Assembly (NCBI GenBank): GCA_937958995.1
Contig: CALGAP010000007.1
Location: 528,806 to 592,805, forward strand
Reading direction: 5' to 3'
DNA from: an uncultured Chitinophagaceae bacterium
GTDB taxonomy: Bacteria; Bacteroidota; Bacteroidia; Chitinophagales; Chitinophagaceae
DNA: 64,000 nucleotides
Shown in pieces: positions 1 to 7,631 of this stretch. The stretch's first letter is position 1, and every line of letters begins with the position of its first letter. A program made the translations under genes and the position numbers. A model generated the notes under the pieces. It had not been told where the DNA came from, ran no database searches, and saw only the letters and a program-made list of their open reading frames with translations.

Positions 1-103
1 TGATAGCCAGCGAATCTTTTTGCGCAGGGTCAGCATCATCGCCGCTGCCACAGGAGTAGCAGCCAATAATAATCAATAATGAACTCAGCAGCTTCCTAAC
101 CAT
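1..103 (-). CDS. Putative lipoprotein, 5' part only (cut by window edge)
   Basis: A reading frame starts at 103 on the minus strand and runs off the left edge. The 34 visible residues begin MVRKLLSSLLIIIGCYSC and continue with an acidic, Gly/Ser/Asp-rich linker. This is a typical short lipoprotein signal with Cys15 as probable lipidation site (I-I-G-C). The start codon shares one base with the stop of the transporter gene (TAATG), so it is the last visible member of the seven-gene translationally coupled unit starting at 6270. The mature protein is outside the window and its function cannot be judged. A role at the cell envelope in the same sugar pathway is inferred only from position. Confidence 0.7.
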   Translation of the reverse strand, partial: MVRKLLSSLLIIIGCYSCGSGDDADPAQKDSLAI

Positions 104-1401
104 TAATAAATTTTTTCCGATGCGGCAGGCATGGGGGCGCCAGATTTTCTCTTTTTCATAAATGAAAACACTTTGTTCTGCACCAGTGGTTTTGCCCAAA
201 TGCCCACGCTGAAAACATAACTGAAACTGAGATATAAGAATGCCATACCGGTCTTGAGATTGAAAAGATCGCCGAGCCAGCCGATAATCAGCGGAATCAC
301 TGCACCACCGGCAATGCCAGTGATCAATATGCCCGATAAAGAACCATGATGCACTCTCACCGAATTCAGCGAAAGAGAAAGTATGACCGGCCACATTACT
401 GAAGCAAAAAATCCGATGGATGGCAAAGCGTAAAGGGCGGCCTGTTTGCCTCCAAACAAGGCGATAGTAAGACAAATCATGGCCGCAGCAGTAAATGCCT
501 GCAGCACTTTTCTGCCATCAAACATTCTTACCAACAACAATCCTGCAAAGGTGCCGATGGTCATAAGTCCCCAAAACCACGACACAGCCTGCGCGCCGGT
601 AGTTTGTGGGTCGTAGCCGTGATATTCGGCGAGAAATTTCGAAGTCCAGTTAGCCGTACCTTGCTCGGAACCCACATAGAAAAAAATGCCGAAGAAGAAC
701 AGTATCACCGAACGTTTTTTCAACAATTGTCCATAGGTGCGCCAGGCCCCGGCTTTCTCGTCTTCCTTCAAGTCAACGGCAGGGAATTTGAAAAACAGGA
801 TCACCACCACCATCATCAGCGAAATGGCGGCAAAGATCCAGTACAGCGAAATCCAGTTGAGCCCGGGTGGTATAACAGGAGATAACAGGCTGGTGATGAA
901 ATTACCTTGAGGTCCTGGCACGGTAATCCATGAATACACCAGCGGACTAATGAATGATGCGAGACCGAAAAACAGTTGCCCCATTACTGAATAGAACGCC
1001 AGGTTTTCTTCCCCGCCCGCTGTGCGAAGCAAAGGATTTATCACTACCTGTAGCATGGCCATACCCGCGCCAATCATGAAGAGCGAGAGAATGGCCATAA
1101 GGTAGCCGGGAAATACCGCAAACAACAAAGCGCCGCTGCAGGCAATGGTAAAGGCCAGCAGCATTACTTTTTTCTCGCCATACTTCTCTACGAGCATGCC
1201 AGCGGGAATACTCATCAGACCGTAGGCAAGAAAAAATGAAAATGGCAATAAGGCCACCATGGTAAGACTCAGCCTGAAGTCTTCGATGATTTCCGGCACC
1301 AATGGACCGATGATATTACTCAGTAAAGAGATCACAAAAAAGGTGAGCAATACCAGGAATACCAGCGAATAGCTTTTTGTTGTGGCGGGTTTATGAGTCA
1401 T
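103..1401 (-). CDS. MFS sugar transporter (FucP/GluP-like)
   Basis: A 432-residue polytopic membrane protein with about twelve hydrophobic segments, of normal length for the major facilitator superfamily. The fourth-helix region reads MLQVVINPLLRTAGG, resembling the Asn-Pro-Leu motif of the fucose/glucose-galactose:proton symporter (FHS) branch, and GMLVEKYGEKK resembles the loop 2-3 signature. I take the start at MTHKPATT (1401), because the longer frame to 1434 would overlap the preceding gene by 44 bases; the chosen start overlaps it by 11. It is the likely inner-membrane importer for the monosaccharide released by the locus, ahead of the kinase and deaminase encoded upstream. Substrate unknown. 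Confidence 0.85.
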   Translation of the reverse strand: MTHKPATTKSYSLVFLVLLTFFVISLLSNIIGPLVPEIIEDFRLSLTMVALLPFSFFLAYGLMSIPAGMLVEKYGEKKVMLLAFTIACSGALLFAVFPGYLMAILSLFMIGAGMAMLQVVINPLLRTAGGEENLAFYSVMGQLFFGLASFISPLVYSWITVPGPQGNFITSLLSPVIPPGLNWISLYWIFAAISLMMVVVILFFKFPAVDLKEDEKAGAWRTYGQLLKKRSVILFFFGIFFYVGSEQGTANWTSKFLAEYHGYDPQTTGAQAVSWFWGLMTIGTFAGLLLVRMFDGRKVLQAFTAAAMICLTIALFGGKQAALYALPSIGFFASVMWPVILSLSLNSVRVHHGSLSGILITGIAGGAVIPLIIGWLGDLFNLKTGMAFLYLSFSYVFSVGIWAKPLVQNKVFSFMKKRKSGAPMPAASEKIY

Positions 1402-1702
1402 AAGGCCGGTAAATTTCAGTGTAGGTCCCAACAATATATTTCACCTGCGTTTGGTACAGGTCTTCGTGTGTGGAATCGGTAAGATAAAATGCCTGTGCGC
1501 GCTGCGCCTCTTCCAGTGTATCGAAATCGCACTCCCAGATCAGGGTGTTAGATGGTTCTCGGCCGCTGCAGGGAATGTACCGTTTACCAATGGGCACGCC
1601 GGTCGTATTCTTCTCAAAGGCTTCAAACTGCTTCTCGATAGCCAGGTATTCCCGGGCAAATTCCTGCTTAAAAGTTTGTACAAACCTGAGTTTATAGCTC
1701 AT
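1391..1702 (-). CDS. Small NIPSNAP/ferredoxin-like barrel protein
   Basis: A 103-residue soluble protein without signal peptide. The pattern of two beta-alpha-beta halves, with aromatic and charged residues such as LIWECDFDTLEEAQRAQAFY followed by a short C-terminal strand, fits dimeric alpha-beta barrel families such as NIPSNAP or EthD-like. I cannot name a reaction. It starts inside the stop of the PfkB kinase gene (ATGA overlap) and ends inside the transporter gene, so it is made from the same transcript. Related small proteins often accompany sugar catabolic genes, which suggests an accessory or mutarotase-like role; that is inference. Confidence 0.6.
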   Translation of the reverse strand: MSYKLRFVQTFKQEFAREYLAIEKQFEAFEKNTTGVPIGKRYIPCSGREPSNTLIWECDFDTLEEAQRAQAFYLTDSTHEDLYQTQVKYIVGTYTEIYRPYDS

Positions 1703-2808
1703 ACCATTTCGTCTTTGAAAAGTTTCAGAAAATTTTCACTGGCCTGCAGGGCATTTCCCTTTATAGAACTGTATAGCAACTTCGCGTCGGCTTCGGGATG
1801 AATAGTGTGCACGCTGTTTACCGAAAGTCCTGCCAGCAGGGTGCCAAGTTCGATAGCGCTGCGCAAGGGCGTTTGCCCAAACCATTTGTCGTCAACGCCT
1901 TTTGTCAATGGTAACCCGCAACACAAACCTGCGACGGTTCCCGCCAGGTAGGCATCACCAGCACCCGCTGTGGAAGCTGCCGGAATCTTTAAGGCAGGCA
2001 CAAACTCCAGGGCGCCGCCGGCATAACAATAACTCCCATCTTTGCCATCAGTAATCAGCACAATGATGTTCGGGTTAGTGGCGATGAGTGATTGAACACA
2101 GCGTTCAACAATTTTTGCCGATGACACCTGCTCGTCACTGATCTTTGCCATGGCCCGGGCTTCGTCTATGTTTACAGATAGCAAATCTGTTAGTGCAACA
2201 CCATTCATTTTCTGAAATTGCTCTGCCTCGGCAGACAATACACAGGCCACGTTAAAAGCTCCCCTCTTACGGCCATACTCCAGCAACCTGATCCTTGACA
2301 CGATCGGCACTTCGGGAGCGGTAATTATCAGCTCTTTTTTGTCAACGTAGTTATAGTCTGAGAAAAAGCTTTCGATACATTGTGGCATCACACGACTACT
2401 GGCGCTGTTGTCGGCAGTGATGTTGCCGCCGCTCTTATCCGGATATTGAAAACAGACACTAAACAAAGTGCTTTTTTCTTCGATCATCTCTACATGTTCT
2501 GTATCCATGCCCGCGGCCTCCATTTCGCGCAGCAATCCCTTGCCTATTTCATCGCTCCCCACGGCGCCGATGGGAATCACTTTCACCGGCCCGCCGCGCG
2601 AAGCGCCGAGCAAAACGGAGAGGTAGTGAAGAATGATATGTTGCTTGCAATAGTCGCGGTAAGGATGCAGGGTGGCAGCTCGGCTTTCACTTCTGCCTAA
2701 TGTATGATCGCCCTTGAGGGAAAAGAATATGCCTGAGCCTATGCCGCCTGTGCCAATGATCTGTGTGTAACGAAAGCCATCTGCATCTATGGGTCTGAGA
2801 CTAGTCAT
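1699..2808 (-). CDS. PfkB-family carbohydrate kinase
   Basis: A 369-residue cytoplasmic kinase of the ribokinase/PfkB family. The C-terminal signature STAGAGDAYLAG carries the GAGD anion hole and catalytic Asp, and an N-terminal Gly-rich sugar-binding stretch (GTGGIGSGIFF) is present. The frame is open upstream to 3018, but the ATG at 2808 overlaps the stop of the NagB-like gene (ATGA), and the longer frame gives arginine/histidine-rich sequence unlike the family, so I place the start at 2808. It would phosphorylate the imported sugar or its acid with ATP. At 369 residues it is longer than the usual 300-330, with an insertion after the first glycine motif (RSESRAATLHPYRDYC). Confidence 0.85.
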   Translation of the reverse strand: MTSLRPIDADGFRYTQIIGTGGIGSGIFFSLKGDHTLGRSESRAATLHPYRDYCKQHIILHYLSVLLGASRGGPVKVIPIGAVGSDEIGKGLLREMEAAGMDTEHVEMIEEKSTLFSVCFQYPDKSGGNITADNSASSRVMPQCIESFFSDYNYVDKKELIITAPEVPIVSRIRLLEYGRKRGAFNVACVLSAEAEQFQKMNGVALTDLLSVNIDEARAMAKISDEQVSSAKIVERCVQSLIATNPNIIVLITDGKDGSYCYAGGALEFVPALKIPAASTAGAGDAYLAGTVAGLCCGLPLTKGVDDKWFGQTPLRSAIELGTLLAGLSVNSVHTIHPEADAKLLYSSIKGNALQASENFLKLFKDEMV

Positions 2809-3698
2809 GCATTTATTCCTCCAAATTTCCAATCGGGGTTCTCCGCAATGGGATGCGTCGCTGTCTCGCGCGTAGCCGTAATGATGGCGTCGGGATGCGA
2901 CTGCAGCAAGGTGATGGGATATTCGGCTGTCTCGGCGGAGAACAACGCCACTCGTAATGCTGTTTGCTTCCAGGCACCGGTATCGCTGAAGAGGCGTACT
3001 TTCTTCGCCGAGAGGCACTCCTTCAATCCAAGCGTGATGGACATAGGCGGTACAAACTGGTAAGCTCCGCCATAGCTGCGTTGCGCAAGCGCAATGATGG
3101 TATCCCAGTTATTTTCCTGTATTCTCAACTCCGAGTTGCGCAATTGCTCAATCGTGATATTACTGTACGGATGCCTTCTTGCCTGGTTGTAGGCAATATG
3201 TCCATCCTGTCCCCAGCCTCCGAGTGTAATATCAATCGGCGCTTCATTGACCATTGTCTTGATGGTATCGATCAGTGCGGGTTCGGGAAAAATGCGCTGG
3301 TGCTCAGGAACCGCCAGTTCAGGAACTATACCTCCATAGAAATGCTTTTCCATGAAGGTTCTGAAATTATATGGATCATCTTTTGCCAGCAGCCTGCCCT
3401 GCCAGTCGAGACATTCATCCATATGAAAAATGGTGACATTCTTCAAAGAAATCTTTTCTTCATTCACCATACGCGTGAAAGGTGCATACCAGCATTTTGG
3501 TCCGCAGGGAATAATGGCGCGGAAATTTTTTCCTTCTGCATTTTTGATTTCATCCACCAGTTCGCGCGCCATCAGTTCTCCCATCTCATTTGAATCATTC
3601 GTGAGACGAAAAGGAATTTTCAGATGGGGGTGATTCACCAGCTGTTCAACCGGCACACTGCACCAGCGGTAAAGGTCCTGTATGTTGATATCGCTCAT
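2805..3698 (-). CDS. Divergent NagB-like (glucosamine-6-phosphate deaminase family) protein
   Basis: A 297-residue member of the NagB/6-phosphogluconolactonase fold. It keeps FHMDECLDW (compare FHMDEY in deaminases) and GWGQDGHIAYNQ (compare GIGxDGHIAFNEP). The phosphate-binding loop, normally ATGxTP, is replaced by IIPCGPKCWYAPF. It is also longer than the second NagB at 13703, so the two probably act on different phosphorylated or unphosphorylated substrates. The start at 3698 (MSDIN) is chosen because it overlaps the preceding stop as ATGA; the ATG at 3725 lies inside the amidohydrolase gene. Coupled downstream to the PfkB kinase. Expected reaction: isomerisation/deamination of an amino sugar derivative, not proven. 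Confidence 0.75.
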   Translation of the reverse strand: MSDINIQDLYRWCSVPVEQLVNHPHLKIPFRLTNDSNEMGELMARELVDEIKNAEGKNFRAIIPCGPKCWYAPFTRMVNEEKISLKNVTIFHMDECLDWQGRLLAKDDPYNFRTFMEKHFYGGIVPELAVPEHQRIFPEPALIDTIKTMVNEAPIDITLGGWGQDGHIAYNQARRHPYSNITIEQLRNSELRIQENNWDTIIALAQRSYGGAYQFVPPMSITLGLKECLSAKKVRLFSDTGAWKQTALRVALFSAETAEYPITLLQSHPDAIITATRETATHPIAENPDWKFGGINA

Positions 3699-4795
3699 TG
3701 TTGTTGAAAGCCTTTCGGGAACCATTTCTTCGCGTTACTGTAGTATATCTTATCCACCACTTCGCGCGGAAGCTTTAACCCTTTAAAGGGCCCGTTCACA
3801 CTTTCTGAAGTTATGGTGCTGTCGGTGGTGAAGAAAAGCCAATGCGTGAACCATTTGTCGCGCGAAGTTTTTCTTACATCTTCCGGTTTGTCACCATCCC
3901 AAACAATAATATCCGTAGCATAGATCAGCCGGTCGGCGTACCTGATCACAAAATCGCGCGTCCTGTCATAATCCTTTTGCGACTCCAGTTGGAAATGGGA
4001 AATGCGTTCGGCCATATCTACGGCCATATGGGGATAGCGCTCGAGATGACCGGCCAATTCGTCTAAACTCCATTCAAGACTGCCGAGGTGAGCGCCTACA
4101 AAACGCAGGTCGGGAAATTTATCGAGCATGGCATCACGATGCTGCACCTGTTCTTCATATGTAGTAATGCCGGGATGCAGGTACATATGAAACTGCGGAT
4201 TAGCGCGGTAGTAGTGTTTGTAATCATTTACCGTCATGCTGTCGAGCGGCTGCCAGCAGTTTTTCGGTTCACCAAAATGCCCGATCAGCGGTATATCATT
4301 TTTCCGGATAAAACTGATGATGGTATCGAAGCGAGGGTTGTCGATATACACCAGCTGGCTATTTTTATCGCGCAGGTCCATACCCACGTTCTTCCAAATC
4401 TTAACTGCAATGGCACCTTCACTGAATGACCGCTGCAGCGAAGCAAGTGTTTGCGTTTCCCAATCAGCATCATTAAAATTTTTGACACCAAAGGTGGTGG
4501 CATACTCCATTTCTGTCGGGTACTGCTGTCGGTGACGAAAGGTAATTTCGCGCTGTTCTTCGATGGGTCTTACCGAGGGTGCGTCAACATTAATATTCAG
4601 GAGTAAAAAATTATCCTCCCTGGCATGCGCAAAAAATGAAGTGTCGGCAGTAAGAATATGCACGTGCGCGTCTATCTTCCGCACTTTGGCATAATCTTCT
4701 GCCGTGTAAAACCCGGGGGCCGCCTCTTTGGCGGGACTGGTGCATTGCAAGCCAGTTAGCGCACACAGCAGGTATAGGTATCGGGGTTGAATCAT
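3695..4795 (-). CDS. Amidohydrolase family 2 (COG2159-type), probable lipoprotein
   Basis: A 366-residue metal-dependent hydrolase. After a hydrophobic start ending LTGLQC it has KIDAHVHI (the HxH metal pair of the amidohydrolase TIM barrel), GHFGEPK, FVGAHLGS and LIYATDII with the final Asp of the metal site. The Gln before Cys18 is an unusual lipobox, so export as a lipoprotein is likely but not certain. Family members hydrolyse or decarboxylate cyclic acids and lactones. Start and stop both overlap their neighbours by four bases. The place between the GH109-type enzyme and the NagB-like protein suggests it acts on a lactone or acyl derivative of the released sugar (inference). Confidence 0.8.
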   Translation of the reverse strand: MIQPRYLYLLCALTGLQCTSPAKEAAPGFYTAEDYAKVRKIDAHVHILTADTSFFAHAREDNFLLLNINVDAPSVRPIEEQREITFRHRQQYPTEMEYATTFGVKNFNDADWETQTLASLQRSFSEGAIAVKIWKNVGMDLRDKNSQLVYIDNPRFDTIISFIRKNDIPLIGHFGEPKNCWQPLDSMTVNDYKHYYRANPQFHMYLHPGITTYEEQVQHRDAMLDKFPDLRFVGAHLGSLEWSLDELAGHLERYPHMAVDMAERISHFQLESQKDYDRTRDFVIRYADRLIYATDIIVWDGDKPEDVRKTSRDKWFTHWLFFTTDSTITSESVNGPFKGLKLPREVVDKIYYSNAKKWFPKGFQQQ

Positions 4796-6270
4796 AATTT
4801 TTCATTAACTCCTTTCATCGCCTCGGCGCTGAGGATCTTTGTGTTGCCGCCCCGCTCCAGCGAGAGGTCAACGGGTTTGTTGGTCTTCCAGGCACCGCCG
4901 GTAAAGTCGGGCACGTCTATAGGCTGCGAACGATTGGCCACCGACCATTCGCTCAGGTGACCGATAGCCGACCATGAGGCAGCATCATATACATCTTGCG
5001 ACAAAGGCAGGCCATTGCGCAGGCAGTCAATGATGTGCCAGTTCATCAGGAAATCGATTCCGCCATGGCCTCCGATCTGTTTGGCCATTTCACCAATCTT
5101 CTTTACGATAGGCGGCGTGTATTTTTCTTCCAGTTCTTTTACTTCCTTTTCACTCAGCCAGCCTTTATGGCTGGTGCTGATGCGGCCGGGCAGCGGATAT
5201 TCCATGGCAGTACCCTTGGTACCGCTCACCAGGTTGATCAAAGATTTTACGCGTGGCGATGTAACATCGTGCTGCAACATGATGGTGCGGCCCAGCGCCG
5301 TGCGGATAATCGAGGTGTTCATGTTGCCCCGGTATCGCTTGTTGGCAAAAGGTTTGAAGAAATCATCTTTTGCTGCCAGCTCGTTGGCGCGCCTGCCCAT
5401 CATGAAATCATCGCTCGACATACTGGTCATATAATCCATCTTGTCGCCACGGTTAATGTTCAGCACCTGGCAAATAGGTCCCAGCCCATGTGTCGGGTAC
5501 AGATTCCCGTTACGATGCGAGTTTTCCTTCAGCCTCCACATGCCCTGCAGGTTGTTGGTATCAAAATTGTAATCAAACAAATCGTGGATATAGGCTCCCT
5601 CGCAGTGGATGATATCTCCGAAAAATCCCTGGCGGGCCATGTTCAGTATCAGCAGATCCCAGAACAGGAAGCAGGCATTCTCGGCCATCATGCAATGTTT
5701 GCGCGTGCGCTCGCTGGTTTCTACCAACTGCCAGCATTCTTCCAGGTTGTTGGCGGCGGGCACCTCCAGCACCACATGCTTGCCGGCATTCATGGCATAG
5801 ATGGCCTGCGGCGCGTGCAAATGCCAGGGTGTTGAAATGTAGATCAGGTCTATATCGTCGCGGTCACAGACTTTTTTCCAGATCTCCTCGCTGCCGCCGT
5901 ACACATCGGGTTGGTGGCCCATTGGTTCCACCTGCCTTTTGGCTCTTTCGGCCTTTTCCATACGCAGATCGCAGACAGCTTTTATCTGCACACCTTCCAG
6001 GCGGCTGGTTTGTATAGAGTGTACAGGTCCGCGATTACCCAGGCCAATGAAGCCGATACGCACGGTCTCCAGTTTTGGCGCAGCATAATTACACATGTTG
6101 AAACGCTGCTTGTAATTCCTGGTGGCCAGCTCAGGCACTTTGTCGAGCACGGGGTTGCCGGTGGTTCCTGCTGCTTTTGTAGTAGAACAGGCGGGCACAA
6201 CATTCGATCCCAAAATTCCTGCACCGGCAAGACCAGCCAGCCTGAAAAAATCTCTGCGGTTCTTTTTCAT
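4792..6270 (-). CDS. GH109-type Gfo/Idh/MocA protein, Tat-exported (alpha-N-acetylgalactosaminidase family)
   Basis: A 492-residue protein starting MKKNRRDFFRLAGLAG, a twin-arginine signal that runs into VPAC, a possible lipobox. A Rossmann dinucleotide site (IGFIGLGNRG) is followed by stretches typical of glycoside hydrolase family 109, including TPWHLH, LEECW, LYPTHGLGP, NINRG and GHGGIDF. GH109 enzymes cleave terminal alpha-N-acetylgalactosamine by NAD-dependent redox chemistry and leave the cell folded with the cofactor through Tat, which fits. The ORF is open to 6294, but the Tat signal begins at 6270. It heads a seven-gene coupled unit, with a shared operator-like box 74 bases upstream. 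Specificity for GalNAc rather than another amino sugar is not proven. Confidence 0.85.
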   Translation of the reverse strand: MKKNRRDFFRLAGLAGAGILGSNVVPACSTTKAAGTTGNPVLDKVPELATRNYKQRFNMCNYAAPKLETVRIGFIGLGNRGPVHSIQTSRLEGVQIKAVCDLRMEKAERAKRQVEPMGHQPDVYGGSEEIWKKVCDRDDIDLIYISTPWHLHAPQAIYAMNAGKHVVLEVPAANNLEECWQLVETSERTRKHCMMAENACFLFWDLLILNMARQGFFGDIIHCEGAYIHDLFDYNFDTNNLQGMWRLKENSHRNGNLYPTHGLGPICQVLNINRGDKMDYMTSMSSDDFMMGRRANELAAKDDFFKPFANKRYRGNMNTSIIRTALGRTIMLQHDVTSPRVKSLINLVSGTKGTAMEYPLPGRISTSHKGWLSEKEVKELEEKYTPPIVKKIGEMAKQIGGHGGIDFLMNWHIIDCLRNGLPLSQDVYDAASWSAIGHLSEWSVANRSQPIDVPDFTGGAWKTNKPVDLSLERGGNTKILSAEAMKGVNEKL

Positions 6271-6343
6271 AACACAAAAGCTTGTTGTTAGCAATTTATG
6301 AACAAATGATGCTGGTGGATAGGCAAAGCATCCATTAAAATCG

Positions 6344-6357
6344 CGAGAACGTTTCCG
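6344..6357 (-). promoter_or_regulatory. Operator-like box A (CGGAAACGTTCTCG on minus strand)
   Basis: One of five copies of a 14-base near-palindrome with the pattern CGnnAnCGnTnnCG found in intergenic gaps of this locus. It lies between the end of the second propeller gene and the GH109-type gene, 74 bases before that start. Read on the minus strand it differs from box D by one base. The central CG and AACGTT core resemble LacI-family operators. Confidence 0.6.
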
Positions 6358-6368
6358 AGTTGATAAGG

Positions 6369-7631
6369 CTATTCAGGGATATATAAAAACAGGTGCGATT
6401 TACGTTCACTTTCACCCAAATAAATGGTGCCGTCAAGCCCGGTGGTCATGCAATCAAATTGTTGCCCGCGCCAATAGTAATACGGACTTCTGTCAACAAT
6501 CAACATTCCCAAAGTTTCAAAAGCGCCCTCTTTAGGATCGTAAGCGTAAAACTGGCTAGGTCGTGATGTCGAACGCTCGCCCGCCATCAGGTATACTTTA
6601 CCGTTTTTGCCCACCGCCAGGCATCGCAGCCTGCGCGATTCGCGCACCTTGCCAAGGTTGCGCACCTTCATTTTTACCGGGTCGAAGGAAAACAGGTAGC
6701 CATCTGTTGTGCCACCGTAAATTAGACCATCTGCATCTTTGGCGAAATACTCTACTGCGGTATAATCAGTGAAAAACTGTATGTAGTAATAATCACCCGG
6801 CAATTCAAGATCGGTGTTCACCAGTTTACCGCTTGCAGGATCGTAATATTTCAGCATGGCCTTTGTGCCCGACATAAATACGCGGCCAGAATCGTCGCAG
6901 ATCAACGCTCGCGGCAATGTACGCCAATGCCGCTCGGGGCCGTGATATACTTTTAGCGAATCCACTTCGCCCAGGTCCCTGAACTTTTTTGAAGCGATAT
7001 TATATATAAAAAAATGACCATCGGGATATGTCAACCCATATATCTCATCGCCTTTCGGATTGATGGTAAGCGCATAAATAGAGTTATTGGCCAGCGGCAT
7101 GCCCAGATCCTGCAGTTCGGCATTGGCATCAGCCAGCTTGATATTTGCATTATTGCTGACATCATACTTGTACAACCTGCCGCCCGCGTATTTGCTGAAA
7201 TATTTTTTGATATCCTTCCACAGTGTGGCATCAAATTTCTCATCGCCTTCGCCGTATTTTGAGAGTGGCACTTCTTCAAACATATCGATGCCCGTACCGA
7301 TATAGATATTGCCGTCCTTATCTTCTACCAGCGAATGATGCACGCCGGTGTGGCCGGGAATTTTTCCGAGATGACGCACTTTGTTAGTGGCGGGATCAAA
7401 AAGAAAGAGATACGATTCTTCGCCGCTGGTGCAACCATATATAATACCGCTACGCGACGTAAGCAAAGAAGTGATGGCGCTGCTGTTGGCAGGTATTTCA
7501 TTGACCATCGGATAACCCAGGTCGCGCAAGTCTACGCGCTGCTGATTTTTTATAACGGGCTTTGCCCAGTCCTGCGCGTTCACTTGTAGAAGAGACAGCA
7601 TCACCATCAATATGCTCGCTGCGATTCTCAT
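6369..7631 (-). CDS. Secreted beta-propeller protein (second of pair)
   Basis: A 420-residue protein with a Sec signal (MRIAASILMVMLSLLQVNAQ) and repeated strands of the type GKVYLMAG, GTIYLGES, GNIYIGTG and LFLFDPATNKVRHLG, roughly every 50-60 residues. This is characteristic of a six- or seven-bladed beta-propeller. No catalytic residues can be assigned. Propeller folds of this kind occur in lactonases, quinoprotein-like proteins and several polysaccharide lyase families. It overlaps the preceding propeller gene by ATGA and is the last gene of the esterase-GH42-propeller unit. It is related to its neighbour in architecture but clearly diverged. Confidence 0.7.
   Translation of the reverse strand: MRIAASILMVMLSLLQVNAQDWAKPVIKNQQRVDLRDLGYPMVNEIPANSSAITSLLTSRSGIIYGCTSGEESYLFLFDPATNKVRHLGKIPGHTGVHHSLVEDKDGNIYIGTGIDMFEEVPLSKYGEGDEKFDATLWKDIKKYFSKYAGGRLYKYDVSNNANIKLADANAELQDLGMPLANNSIYALTINPKGDEIYGLTYPDGHFFIYNIASKKFRDLGEVDSLKVYHGPERHWRTLPRALICDDSGRVFMSGTKAMLKYYDPASGKLVNTDLELPGDYYYIQFFTDYTAVEYFAKDADGLIYGGTTDGYLFSFDPVKMKVRNLGKVRESRRLRCLAVGKNGKVYLMAGERSTSRPSQFYAYDPKEGAFETLGMLIVDRSPYYYWRGQQFDCMTTGLDGTIYLGESERKSHLFLYIPE

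Noticed and set aside
4996..5835. 279-codon open frame opposite the GH109-type gene
   Set aside because: Antisense to a recognised gene with no start context or domain; composition is an artefact.
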